The position numbers and the translations under genes were made by a program. The notes under the pieces are model-generated. The model worked only from the letters and a program-made list of their open reading frames with translations, had not been told where the DNA came from and ran no database searches. 64,000 nt of DNA. Origin: JAYTQG01 sp043746815 (lineage in GTDB: Bacteria > Actinomycetota > Thermoleophilia > Miltoncostaeales > Miltoncostaeaceae). Below, piece by piece: positions 53,772 to 62,570 of this stretch. The number at the start of each line of letters is the position of its first letter. Position 1 is the stretch's first letter. Where the stretch lies: NCBI GenBank assembly GCA_043746815.1, contig JAYTQG010000226.1, positions 1 to 64,000 on the forward strand, read 5' to 3'.

Positions 53772-53818
53772 TGGGAACAATTGGGGGAGAATGTGTTGCG
53801 TAGTGGGGAAAAGTGGGG
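53772..53818 (+). promoter_or_regulatory. MraZ-binding box array
   Basis: TGGG occurs at 53772 and 53782 and TGGGG at 53804 and 53814, in 10-bp steps with a 22-bp gap holding TGTG. Two of them form GTGGGGAAAAGTGGGG (53803-53818) between the -35 and -10 of mraZ. Direct TGGG repeats at 10-bp spacing are the known MraZ target, so autorepression is expected. Confidence 0.75.
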
Positions 53819-53824
53819 TACTTT
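53796..53824 (+). promoter_or_regulatory. mraZ promoter, leaderless
   Basis: TTGCGT (53796-53801) and TACTTT (53819-53824) are separated by 17 bp. The -10 ends 6 nt before the mraZ ATG at 53831, so the message should begin at or beside the start codon; no Shine-Dalgarno exists. The spacer is filled by the MraZ boxes. Confidence 0.7.
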
Positions 53825-53830
53825 CCCTGC

Positions 53831-54292
53831 ATGCAGCGGACCCCGCTCGGCGGCACATACGAGTGCACCTTGGACGACCGTTCGCGGATCGCGATCCCAG
53901 CACGGGTTCGGGATCGTTTTGAAGATGGGGCGGTGGCCTCATGGTGGATCGACGCGAAGAGCGTGATTTTGGTTCCACGGTTCGAGTGGGCAACGCTGTT
54001 GACGCGGACGCTCGGGGAACCGGATCTGCTGGACGACGACGCACGCGAGCTGAGCCGGTATCTGCACGCAGGCGCCTTCGAGCAGGAAAGTCTGGATAAG
54101 CAAGGACGCATCACCATTCCAGCCGAGCTTCGCGAACATGGGGGCCTGTCCGGCCGTCTTCGCGTGACCGGCGCTGGCGAGTACTTGGAGGTCTGGGATT
54201 CCGCCAGCCTTGAGGCTCGCTTCAACCGCATGCACGAGGGAGTTTCTGATCTTGCCAAGCGTGTTCGTCTCGCCAACCGCGGCGGCTTGTGA
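53831..54292 (+). CDS. mraZ: Transcriptional regulator MraZ
   Basis: A 153-residue MraZ with two SpoVT/AbrB-like repeats: GGTYECTLDDRSRIAIPARVRD (about residues 7-28) and the second with QESLDKQGRITIPAELREHGG (about 85-105). It represses the dcw cluster by binding TGGG repeats, four of which precede it. I use the ATG at 53831 because the -10 is 6 nt upstream; an in-frame ATG 6 codons earlier lies within the promoter. First gene of the division and wall cluster. Confidence 0.93.
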   Translation: MQRTPLGGTYECTLDDRSRIAIPARVRDRFEDGAVASWWIDAKSVILVPRFEWATLLTRTLGEPDLLDDDARELSRYLHAGAFEQESLDKQGRITIPAELREHGGLSGRLRVTGAGEYLEVWDSASLEARFNRMHEGVSDLAKRVRLANRGGL

Positions 54293-54293
54293 G

Positions 54294-55247
54294 ATGCCGA
54301 GCCTCGTCCGCCCTCACGAACCGGTCCTCCTTGAGGAAATCACCCGTTTACTCGCCCCGCTCGCGGGTGCGACGGTTATCGACGCCACGTTTGGCGCGGG
54401 CGGTCATTCCGCGGCTCTGATCGCCGCCATCGGCGCGACCGGTCGCCTCATTGCCATCGATCGCGACCCCGAGGCCAAGGAGCACTTCGACCGCCTTGCC
54501 CGCGAGGTTCCATGTGCCATGCGGTTTGTCCGCGGCGACTTCGCCGACGTGCTCCCGAAGATCGCCGCCGATGGCATTCGCGCAGACGCCATCCTGATGG
54601 ACCTTGGCGTCTCCTCGATGCAGGTCGACCGCCCCGAGCGGGGATTCTCGTACTCGCGCCAGGCACCCCTTGACATGCGGATGGACCCGGACCTCCCCCG
54701 ATCGGCCGCCGATCTGATCGCCGAGTCCGGCGAGGCGGAGCTTGCCGGATGGTTTCGCGAATACGGGGAGGAGCGCTACGCGCGGGCCATTGCTCGTGCC
54801 ATCGTCCGTGCCCGTGACGACGAATCGGTGGCGACCACCAACGATCTCGTCGAGGTGATTCGCCGCGCGATTCCGATCCCAGCTCAATTCGCCGGAGGAC
54901 ACCCGGCCAAGCGCGTCTTCCAGGCACTTCGGATCGTGGTGAACGACGAACTTGGATCCCTGGCGCGTGCCCTCCCATCCGCTTTCTCGGCACTCGCGCC
55001 AGGCGGACGCCTTGGTGTCATCTCCTTCCACTCCCTCGAGGATCGTGCGGTAAAGCGCTTCATGGCCGCTCGAGCAAAGGGATGCTCGTGCCCACCGGAG
55101 CTTCCCGCCTGTGTTTGCGGACGCACACCCGAGGGACTGCTTCGAACCCCGCGGGCCGTGATGCCAAAGGCTGATGAGATCGAACGCAATCCACGCGCCC
55201 GGTCCGCTCGCCTTCGGGTTGTCGCAAATGCTGGCGGAGCGGCCTGA
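54294..55247 (+). CDS. rsmH: 16S rRNA (cytosine-1402-N4)-methyltransferase
   Basis: RsmH/MraW (317 residues) methylates C1402 of 16S rRNA in the P site using SAM. Motifs: HEPVLLEEI, SAM loop DATFGAGGHSAALI (about residues 33-46), AIDRDPEA, DLGVSSMQVDRPERGFSYSRQAPLDMRMD, HPAKRVFQALRIVVNDEL and VISFHSLEDRAVKRF. ATG one base after the mraZ stop. Normal length. Confidence 0.95.
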   Translation: MPSLVRPHEPVLLEEITRLLAPLAGATVIDATFGAGGHSAALIAAIGATGRLIAIDRDPEAKEHFDRLAREVPCAMRFVRGDFADVLPKIAADGIRADAILMDLGVSSMQVDRPERGFSYSRQAPLDMRMDPDLPRSAADLIAESGEAELAGWFREYGEERYARAIARAIVRARDDESVATTNDLVEVIRRAIPIPAQFAGGHPAKRVFQALRIVVNDELGSLARALPSAFSALAPGGRLGVISFHSLEDRAVKRFMAARAKGCSCPPELPACVCGRTPEGLLRTPRAVMPKADEIERNPRARSARLRVVANAGGAA

Positions 55248-55621
55248 TGGGTGCCGCCGCCGCTCGGGCCGGGTCCGCTGCTCCCCGGCGCGCGCCCGCG
55301 CGTCCGACGCCCGCGGCCGGTGAACGGCGGCTGACCCTTGTCGCCACCTCGCGCCGCCGGTGGCGACTTCGTCGGGCCCGATGGGGGCTTGTGGCAGGGG
55401 CGCTGCTCTTGGTTGGGATCATGTGGGTGGGTCTCATGCAACTTCGCCTCACGACCCAGACGGGTGTGATCGAGCGGCAACTGCGCGAGGTCTCCGCGGA
55501 GACCCAGACACTCAAAAACCGCTTCGCAATTCGCGAAGGCGAGGTACCCGGTCAGGCGCAGGCCAGCCTCGGGATGATCAGGGGTACCCCGAGTGGCACC
55601 ACGCAAATCCGCGTCAAGTAG
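55247..55621 (+). CDS. ftsL: FtsL/DivIC-like division protein
   Basis: A 124-residue bitopic protein at the ftsL position. A long Ala/Pro/Arg-rich cytoplasmic part (residues 1-46), one helix (about 47-66, GLVAGALLLVGIMWVGLMQL) and a short coiled coil (about 67-95, GVIERQLREVSAETQTLKN). Sequence conservation is low in this family, so the call rests on topology and place between rsmH and ftsI. FtsL with FtsB and FtsQ activates septal wall synthesis. ATG shares a base with the rsmH stop (TGATG). Confidence 0.78.
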   Translation: MGAAAARAGSAAPRRAPARPTPAAGERRLTLVATSRRRWRLRRARWGLVAGALLLVGIMWVGLMQLRLTTQTGVIERQLREVSAETQTLKNRFAIREGEVPGQAQASLGMIRGTPSGTTQIRVK

Positions 55622-57404
55622 GCGCCCACCGGCGCGGCGTCCCACACGCAAGTGGACCTCGGACCGGCGTGCGGCACGTGCCCGAATTCGCATGATGACG
55701 GCGTTTTCCATGCTGGCCCTCGGGGCGATCTCAGCGCGGGCGGTCTGGATCGGCGGAGCTGAGCACGACACCTTGAGCAAACGCGCGCTCAACGAGAACA
55801 CCAAGCCCATCCCCCTGCTCGCCGCCCGTGGCACGATTCTGAGCTCGAATGGCCAGGCGCTCGCCCAGGACCGGCCAGCGACCCGGATCGCCGTCGATCC
55901 AAAGGTTGTCAAGAACGCCGCGCGCGTCGCTGCGTTGATCGCGCCGCCGTTGCACCAGTCGGTTGGGCAAGTGCAGGCGGCACTCGCGAAGATCTCTCGC
56001 AACGAGATTCTCGAACCCTTCGCGACACCCTCGGTGGCCACCCAGATTCGCGAGATTAAGCGCAATCAGCTGGTTGATGGAGCGGTCATCGACGGAGTCG
56101 ACCTGACGGACGTGCTCCAGCGGGTCGATCCTCATGGGCGGGTGGGATCGCAAGTCGTTGGTTTGGCACGACCCGCGCAGAAGGAGGACAAGACCGCGGC
56201 CGACAAGGTCGGGATTAGCGGCCTCGAGGCCCGATACAACCGGGAGCTAACCGGAACCAGCGGGCTGCAGCTTGAGGCCCGCGATCCGGCTGGTCGCACC
56301 ATCCGGACCATCAGCACGAAGCCCGCCGTGCCCGGAAAGACGTTGCGGACGTCGATCGACCCTGGCATTCAATTGACCCTCCAGGACGTGCTCGATCGCA
56401 CGGTCGCGGCCAATGGGGCGAAGTCGGCCTCAGCGATCGTGATGCGACCGTCTGACGGCGCGATCTTGGCGATTGCCTCAAACCCCGGTTTCGACCCCAA
56501 TAACCGTGCCGGAATGACCAATGAAGCGACGAACGTTGGCCCAGTGACTGAGGTGTTCGAGCCCGGCTCCGTGTTCAAGCTCGTGGCAGTGGCAGGCGCG
56601 ATCCAGGACGGCGTCGTTACTCCCTCGACGGTCTACAGGGGCCTTCAAGCGAGCGAGACGCTCTACGACTACACCGTCGGAGAGTCTCACCGAACTCAGA
56701 CGCAAGACATGAGTGTCGCGGAGATCATCCGGACATCAAGCAACATCGGAACCGGGCACATTGCCAAGGATCTGGGCCGTGACAGGTTCCTGGCGTGGAC
56801 CCACCGGTTCGGCTTCGGCGCCCAGACGGGTGTCGACCTTCCCGGTGAGGCCGCTGGGCACATTCGTCCGGCACAGGAGTGGTCGGGGGTTGACATCTCT
56901 CAGCTTCCGATCGGCCAGGGACTTACAACGACGCTGGTTCAGATCGCCCGTGCCTATGCAGTCGTTGCCAACGGTGGCCTTCTCGTGACCCCTCATGTAG
57001 TGACCCGAATTGGAGGTCAACCCGTGAGTCTTCCCACGCCGGAGCGCGTGCTCCGGCCGGATGTCGCCGCGCAGATGAACACCATTTTGGAAGCCGTCGT
57101 TGACAAGGGAGGGACCGGCGGGCGTGCGCACATCGCTGGCTTTCGGGTCGCCGGAAAGACCGGTACGGGAAGCGTGTTTGACCCGGACCTCTACAACACC
57201 GTTACCGGCAAGAACGGCGCGTACAGTCGGTCGCGCTTTGTTGCATCGTTTGTGGGGTACGTCCCCGCCAACAAGCCGCAACTTCTGATCGTGGTGTCGG
57301 TGAACGAGCCCAGCCGAGGCCAATTCTACGGCGGTGAGGTTGCCGCACCGGCGTTCAAGGAGATCGCCGAGTACTCGCTGCAGCACCTCGCGATCGCCCC
57401 GTAG
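55593..57404 (+). CDS. ftsI: Penicillin-binding protein, FtsI/PBP3-type transpeptidase
   Basis: A 603-residue class B PBP for septal peptidoglycan cross-linking. A basic N-terminus and one helix (about residues 35-52), PBP dimerisation domain (about 65-230, with LLAARGTILSSNGQALA) and transpeptidase domain with SxxK in EPGSVFKLVAV, SxN in RTSSNIGTGHIA and KTG in VAGKTGTGSV. All catalytic motifs are intact. No PASTA domain. The GTG at 55593 overlaps ftsL by 29 nt. Confidence 0.93.
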   Translation: MAPRKSASSRRPPARRPTRKWTSDRRAARARIRMMTAFSMLALGAISARAVWIGGAEHDTLSKRALNENTKPIPLLAARGTILSSNGQALAQDRPATRIAVDPKVVKNAARVAALIAPPLHQSVGQVQAALAKISRNEILEPFATPSVATQIREIKRNQLVDGAVIDGVDLTDVLQRVDPHGRVGSQVVGLARPAQKEDKTAADKVGISGLEARYNRELTGTSGLQLEARDPAGRTIRTISTKPAVPGKTLRTSIDPGIQLTLQDVLDRTVAANGAKSASAIVMRPSDGAILAIASNPGFDPNNRAGMTNEATNVGPVTEVFEPGSVFKLVAVAGAIQDGVVTPSTVYRGLQASETLYDYTVGESHRTQTQDMSVAEIIRTSSNIGTGHIAKDLGRDRFLAWTHRFGFGAQTGVDLPGEAAGHIRPAQEWSGVDISQLPIGQGLTTTLVQIARAYAVVANGGLLVTPHVVTRIGGQPVSLPTPERVLRPDVAAQMNTILEAVVDKGGTGGRAHIAGFRVAGKTGTGSVFDPDLYNTVTGKNGAYSRSRFVASFVGYVPANKPQLLIVVSVNEPSRGQFYGGEVAAPAFKEIAEYSLQHLAIAP

Positions 57405-57439
57405 GAACACCCGCCCGCGTTGGTAGCATCGGACACCGA

Positions 57440-58906
57440 ATGCGCCTCCTTGACCTGATCGCAGGACTGCCGGACGCCCGGCTGGTGGGTTCCGGCGAGG
57501 TCCAGGTCGAGCGAGTCACATACCGCGCCGATTGGTCTGAGGTCGGCTCCCTCTTCGCGGCCTTTCGGGGCGTGCGCGCCGACGGTCACGACTTTGCCAT
57601 TGACGCGGTGTCACTCGGGGCGTCCGCACTGATCGTGGAGCGGGAGCTGGACCTTCCGATCGTTCAGGTTGTTGTGCCCGATTCCCGCCTGGCCGCGGCG
57701 ATCGTTGCTGCCCGGTTGGCTGGCGATCCGTCACGGAACCTGACGGTCGTTGGAATTACTGGCACAAATGGGAAGACCACGAGCGCAATGCTCATGCGTG
57801 CCGTCCTTGAGGCCGCTGGCCAGCAGTGCGCACTCGTCGGAACCATTGAGACACGCATTGGTGGCCGAGCGGAGCCAGCCGACCACACCACCCCTGAGAG
57901 CGTGGACCTCCAGGACATGATGGCCCGCATGGTTCGTGCGGGCGACCGGGCACTGGCGATCGAGGTGTCCTCCCACGCGCTTGCGCAGCGCCGGGTCGCT
58001 GGAGTCCACTTCGCCGCCGCGCTGTTCACCAACCTGACGCGCGACCACCTGGACTACCACGAGACGTTCGAGGCATATGAATCGGCAAAGCGGGCGTTGT
58101 TTCTCCGCCCGTCGGGGGAGGGGGACAATCCGCCTGGCGCAGCGAACATCGATGATCCCGCGGGGCGGAGACTCGTCGCGGACGCGGGCCTCCTCAGTTA
58201 CGCCGTCGACGCGGATGCGGATGTGCGCCCGCTGCACCTGGACATGACCGCGACCGGATTCCGAGCCGAGGTGGCCACGCCACGCGGATCGATCGAAATC
58301 GTCAGTCCCCTGCGGGGGCGCTTCAATGTGTCAAATGTTCTCGGCGTGGTCGCCGTCGGCGAAGCATTGGGCCTTGACCATGCGGCGGTTGCGGGGGGGA
58401 TCGCCAGCGTCGCTGGCGTCCCTGGGCGCATGGAGCCGGTCGACGCGGGCCAGCCATTTTCCGTGATCGTTGACTATGCCCACACACCCGATTCATTGGA
58501 GAACGTGCTGCGCACCGCGCGTGAGTTGGCGGCAGACAAGCGCGTGATTGTGGTCGTCGGTTGCGGCGGCGACCGCGACACGGGAAAGCGTCCCCAGATG
58601 GGAGCGATTGCCAGTTCACTCGCGGACCTCTCCGTCGTCACCTCCGACAACCCACGCAGCGAAGACCCGGGCGCCATCATCGCCGCAATCGTTGCCGGTG
58701 CCACAGGTGGGGGCGAGGTCTGCGTGAAGCCAGATCGGCGGGAGGCGATCGCCTTTGCTGTCGGCCGGGCGAATCCCGGCGATGTGGTTGTAATTGCGGG
58801 GAAAGGTCACGAGCGCGGTCAAGAACACCGCGGCGTCGTGACACCATTCGATGATCGAGAGGTCGCACGCGCCGTGATTGACGAACACATTGGAGCCCCC
58901 CGATGA
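57440..58906 (+). CDS. murE: UDP-MurNAc-tripeptide synthetase
   Basis: MurE (488 residues) adds the third amino acid to UDP-MurNAc-L-Ala-D-Glu. ATP loop GITGTNGKTTSAML, TTPESVDLQ, NLTRDHLDYHETFEAYESAK (with the carbamylated-Lys region), DYAHTPDSLENVL and the specificity motif DNPRSEDP. DNPR indicates meso-diaminopimelate, not lysine, as substrate, so the peptidoglycan should be DAP-type. TAGCAT lies 10 nt before the ATG and may drive transcription within the cluster. Confidence 0.96.
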   Translation: MRLLDLIAGLPDARLVGSGEVQVERVTYRADWSEVGSLFAAFRGVRADGHDFAIDAVSLGASALIVERELDLPIVQVVVPDSRLAAAIVAARLAGDPSRNLTVVGITGTNGKTTSAMLMRAVLEAAGQQCALVGTIETRIGGRAEPADHTTPESVDLQDMMARMVRAGDRALAIEVSSHALAQRRVAGVHFAAALFTNLTRDHLDYHETFEAYESAKRALFLRPSGEGDNPPGAANIDDPAGRRLVADAGLLSYAVDADADVRPLHLDMTATGFRAEVATPRGSIEIVSPLRGRFNVSNVLGVVAVGEALGLDHAAVAGGIASVAGVPGRMEPVDAGQPFSVIVDYAHTPDSLENVLRTARELAADKRVIVVVGCGGDRDTGKRPQMGAIASSLADLSVVTSDNPRSEDPGAIIAAIVAGATGGGEVCVKPDRREAIAFAVGRANPGDVVVIAGKGHERGQEHRGVVTPFDDREVARAVIDEHIGAPR

Positions 58907-60213
58907 CCCGTGAACCGCTCGCCCTTGAGATCAACGAGATTCGCAAGTTGATGGGGGGCGACGCGCGCCTGCCGTCGGGACCGCCATCGACGATGGTGCG
59001 CGGTGCCTTTGTCGATTCACGCCACCCCGTCGCGGGGGCCCTCTTCGTCGGTATCCGGGGCGATTTGGACGACGGCGGGCGCTACGCCGGTGAGGCCCTT
59101 CGCGGGGGGGCGGCTGGTGTCGTGGTGACCGAGTCGGCCTGGCGATGGCTTGAGGCCGAGATCGGCCATCTTCGCCTCCCTGTGATCGTCGCGAAGGACC
59201 CGCTCGCGGTGCTGCAGGCCGCTGGACGTCTCGCGCTGGAGCGCTCGGGCGCACGGGTTGCTGCCATCACGGGTGCCGTGGGCAAGACAACGACGAAAGA
59301 CCTCCTGGTCGGGATGTTGACGGCGGCTGGCGTGCGTGTTCACGGGTCACTCGGCAACCGGAACACGGACGTCGGCGTGCCGTTGACGCTCATGGACCTC
59401 CCCGCCGACACGCAGGTCGCGGTCATCGAGATGGGAATGCGTGGGCCTGGGCAGATCGCGGAACTCGCCGCGTTGGCGCCGCCTGACGTGGGCTGCATCA
59501 CGTCGATCGGTCCGGTGCACCTGGAACTCCTTGGCACGGTCGAAGCAGTGGCCGCCGCGAAGGCCGAGCTGATTGCAGCCCTCAAACCCGGCACGACGGC
59601 GGTTGTCCCAGATAGCGAGCCGCTTCTTTCCGATCACATCGACGCCCTGGACCCAGACGTCACCGTCGTCCGGTTCCGTCCGCAGCCGGACATCACCCTT
59701 GGCCTTCCGCAGGGGAGTGCCTGGATGATGAGCAATGCCTCAGCAGCCCTCGCGTGTTGTCGCGCGCTGGGATACGACCTCGCTCCTGGGACAACGGTGC
59801 CGGTCGCCCTCTCCGCCCTGCGCGGCGCGGAGTCGCCACTGCCCGGTGGGGGCACCCTCATCGAGGACTGCTACAACGCAAACCCGCTTGCCATGGCGGC
59901 GGCCCTTCGCGATCTCGCGGGGCGCTCCGGGCGGCGCGTCGCCGTGCTCGCAGACATGAAGGAACTCGGCCCAGATGAAGTGGCCTTCCATGCTGAGGTT
60001 GGGCGCTTGGCCGACGAACTGGGTATCGAGCTGGTCGTCGCCGTCGGCGCCCTTGGCGCGCACTACGTCAACGGATCCGGTGTGCGTTTTGCGACCGTTG
60101 AGGAGTGTATCGGTGGGCTCGCCGAGCATCTCCAGCCCGGCGACACTGTGCTCCTCAAGGGCTCCCGCTCGATGGCCCTTGAGCGTGTCGGCGACGTGCT
60201 CAAGCGGTCGTAG
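58903..60213 (+). CDS. murF: UDP-MurNAc-tripeptide-D-Ala-D-Ala ligase
   Basis: MurF (436 residues) adds D-Ala-D-Ala to complete the pentapeptide. Motifs: DSRHPVAGALFVGIRGDLDDGGRY, ATP loop AITGAVGKTTTKDLL (about residues 122-136), GNRNTDVGVPLTLM, EMGMRGPGQI, EDCYNANPLAMAAAL and VLLKGSRSMALERV. ATGA overlap with murE. Confidence 0.95.
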   Translation: MTREPLALEINEIRKLMGGDARLPSGPPSTMVRGAFVDSRHPVAGALFVGIRGDLDDGGRYAGEALRGGAAGVVVTESAWRWLEAEIGHLRLPVIVAKDPLAVLQAAGRLALERSGARVAAITGAVGKTTTKDLLVGMLTAAGVRVHGSLGNRNTDVGVPLTLMDLPADTQVAVIEMGMRGPGQIAELAALAPPDVGCITSIGPVHLELLGTVEAVAAAKAELIAALKPGTTAVVPDSEPLLSDHIDALDPDVTVVRFRPQPDITLGLPQGSAWMMSNASAALACCRALGYDLAPGTTVPVALSALRGAESPLPGGGTLIEDCYNANPLAMAAALRDLAGRSGRRVAVLADMKELGPDEVAFHAEVGRLADELGIELVVAVGALGAHYVNGSGVRFATVEECIGGLAEHLQPGDTVLLKGSRSMALERVGDVLKRS

Positions 60214-60216
60214 CGC

Positions 60217-61206
60217 GTGTCCCGGATTCTGATCGCCGCCATCTCCGCGGCCATGCTGGTGCTGTTCCTCGGCCCACGCTTTATCGAGTGGCTTCGTCGG
60301 AACGAGATGGGCCAGTTCGTCCGCGGGGAGGGGTTGATTCCCGAAGGGCACGAAAAGAAGCGGGGTACGCCAACCATGGGCGGCCTGCTGATCGTGCTTG
60401 CGATGGCGGTTCCATTCCTTGTCCTCTCGCGCCGCGAGACGCCGTCCATGATCGTCCTGTTCACGACGATCGCCTGTGGGGCGATTGGCTTCGCCGACGA
60501 CTTCATGAAGAAGGTCCAAAAGCGGTCCCTTGGTCTCGCCGCTCGCTGGCGCATGCTGGGCCTCCTGGTCATCGCGGGCGTCCTGACCTACGTCGCTGTC
60601 CATACCGTTGGCCTGCGCACCACGCTTACGATCCCCGTCATCCAACGCGAGATCGAGATCGGCTGGGTGGCATTCGCTGTGATGGTGTTCTTCGTGCTGG
60701 CGGGCTTCGCAAATGCCGTCAACCTGACCGACGGGCTCGACGGCCTCGCCGCCGGCACCTGTGCGATCGCCTTCTTGGCGTATACGGCGATGACGTTTGT
60801 GTCCCACAGCCAGGGACTTGCGATTCTCGCCGCGTCGCTCGTCGGTGCCTGCGTCGGTTTCCTCTGGTTCAACTCATTCCCCGCGCAGGTCTTCATGGGC
60901 GATACCGGTTCGTACGCCCTTGGCGGCGCGGTCGCCTCCTTTGCGATCATGACAAAGACCGAGATCCTGCTAATCCTGATTGGCTTGGTCTTCGTGTTGG
61001 AGACGCTCTCGGTGATGATCCAAGTGCTCGTCTTTAAGCGCTGGCGCAGGCGCGTGTTCTTGATGACGCCGATCCATCATCACTTCGAAATGGCCGCGTG
61101 GAGCGAGACGAAGATCATCGTCCGTTTCTGGCTGATCGCCGTTCTCTGCGCGGCCATCGGGTTCACGCTCTACTACCGCGGCCTCCAGTACATCGGCAAG
61201 ATTTGA
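60217..61206 (+). CDS. mraY: Phospho-MurNAc-pentapeptide transferase
   Basis: MraY (329 residues), an integral membrane enzyme that makes lipid I on undecaprenyl phosphate. About ten helices and the catalytic blocks KKRGTPTMGGLL, GFADDFMKK, NLTDGLDGLAAGTC and FMGDTGSYALGG, plus the HHH motif in MTPIHHHFEMAAWSE. GTG start 3 nt after murF. Its substrate carrier is recycled by UppP encoded at 41674. Confidence 0.96.
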   Translation: MSRILIAAISAAMLVLFLGPRFIEWLRRNEMGQFVRGEGLIPEGHEKKRGTPTMGGLLIVLAMAVPFLVLSRRETPSMIVLFTTIACGAIGFADDFMKKVQKRSLGLAARWRMLGLLVIAGVLTYVAVHTVGLRTTLTIPVIQREIEIGWVAFAVMVFFVLAGFANAVNLTDGLDGLAAGTCAIAFLAYTAMTFVSHSQGLAILAASLVGACVGFLWFNSFPAQVFMGDTGSYALGGAVASFAIMTKTEILLILIGLVFVLETLSVMIQVLVFKRWRRRVFLMTPIHHHFEMAAWSETKIIVRFWLIAVLCAAIGFTLYYRGLQYIGKI

Positions 61207-62501
61207 GGCGCGCCCTCGTCGTGGGTCTTGGCCGCTCTGGACGCGCCGCCGCGCTCCTGCTCGCTCGGCGCCAGTGGGATGTCATCGTCGTCGACGAGCG
61301 TGTCACCGAGGACGCGGAATTGTCAGCGGCGGGCGTCACGTTTGGCGCGTTTGCCGCCGCACCTCAAAACCTGGATCTCGTCGTCAAGAGTCCCGGTGTT
61401 CCGGCTGAGGCGGCTCCGGTGGCGGCAGCCCGAGCGGCGGGAATCGAGGTCATCAGCGAGATCGAGCTCGCCTCCAGGTATTTGCCAAACCCGATCCTCG
61501 CGATCACCGGGACCAACGGGAAGACGACCACCACGGAGCTCACCGCTCACCTCCTGAACGAAGGTGGCATTTCGGCCATCGCCTGCGGAAATCAAGGGAC
61601 CGCCCTCGCGGGGCTCGTCGATGCCGTCGCGCCCGACGTCTGGCTGGTTGTTGAGTGCTCCAGCTTTCAGTTGGAGGACATCGACACCTTTCATCCGCGT
61701 GGCGCCGTGCTGCTGAACCTCGCGCCCGACCACATCGACCGGCACGGCAGCCTCGCCGCCTACCGCGCGGCGAAGCTTCGAATCTTCGAGCGCCAGACCG
61801 CGGATGACCTTTCGATCGTCCCGAGGGATGTCACCCTGATCGGGCCGATGCAGGCTCGCCACATCGATGAGGGCGCCGCTGGCAGGGGTGCCGTTGCGTG
61901 GGGCGACGGCGGGCTGCACGTCGATGGGATGGGGCTCGTCTGCCCGTGGGACGCGTTTGCTCCGAGAGGCCGCCACAACCGTGAGAACGCACTGGCTGCC
62001 GCCGCGCTTGCCGCGCACGCTGGGCTTTCGGCGACGGCCATCGCTTCGGGGATTGCGAGCTTCGTCGGAGGACCGCACCGATTGGAAGTGGTCGCCGAGA
62101 TCGACGGCGTGCGGTACATCAACGACTCGAAGGCCACGAATCCGGAGGCGGCCATGGCGGCGCTGAACGCCGAACCTACTGGTGTGCATCTGATCATCGG
62201 CGGGCAGGCCAAGGGCACTCCCTTCGCGCCGTTGGCCGCCGTGGCATCCGGCCCGGTTGTCCGCGCGTATGTGATTGGCGAAGCTTCAGTCGACATCGCC
62301 GAGGCGTTTGCAACAGCTGGAATTGCCATCGAGCGGTCAGGGAGGCTGAGTGTTGCCGTCCGGGCAGCGGCCGCGCGGGCCCGCCCCGGTGAGGTTGTCC
62401 TGCTTGCTCCCGCCTGCGCCAGCTTTGATCAGTTCACCGGCTACGAAGATCGAGGCGATCAATTCCGAGCGCTGGTCGCGACCCTGCCCAGTGGCCGTTG
62501 A
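61203..62501 (+). CDS. murD: UDP-MurNAc-L-alanine--D-glutamate ligase
   Basis: MurD (432 residues) adds D-Glu. It starts RRALVVGLGRSGRAAA, has SPGVPAEAAPVAAARAAGIEVISEIELA, the ATP loop ITGTNGKTTTTEL, ECSSFQLEDIDTFHPRGAVLLNLAPDHIDRHGS and YINDSKATNPEAAMAAL. TTG start in a TTGA overlap with mraY, matching the family start; upstream in-frame codons lie inside mraY. The dcw cluster ends here: ftsW, murG, murC, ftsQ and ftsZ do not follow. Confidence 0.94.
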   Translation: MRRALVVGLGRSGRAAALLLARRQWDVIVVDERVTEDAELSAAGVTFGAFAAAPQNLDLVVKSPGVPAEAAPVAAARAAGIEVISEIELASRYLPNPILAITGTNGKTTTTELTAHLLNEGGISAIACGNQGTALAGLVDAVAPDVWLVVECSSFQLEDIDTFHPRGAVLLNLAPDHIDRHGSLAAYRAAKLRIFERQTADDLSIVPRDVTLIGPMQARHIDEGAAGRGAVAWGDGGLHVDGMGLVCPWDAFAPRGRHNRENALAAAALAAHAGLSATAIASGIASFVGGPHRLEVVAEIDGVRYINDSKATNPEAAMAALNAEPTGVHLIIGGQAKGTPFAPLAAVASGPVVRAYVIGEASVDIAEAFATAGIAIERSGRLSVAVRAAAARARPGEVVLLAPACASFDQFTGYEDRGDQFRALVATLPSGR

Positions 62502-62570
62502 GGCGAACGCTTGGGGGCATCTGACACCACAGTTGCCCTAAATTCTCACCCCGAAAGGCCTTGTGCGCCG

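Noticed and set aside
53407..54276. Extension of the small minus-strand protein to 289 residues
   Set aside because: The extra N-terminal part is antisense to mraZ and passes through the divergent promoters. The ATG at 53670 with its own -10 is better supported.
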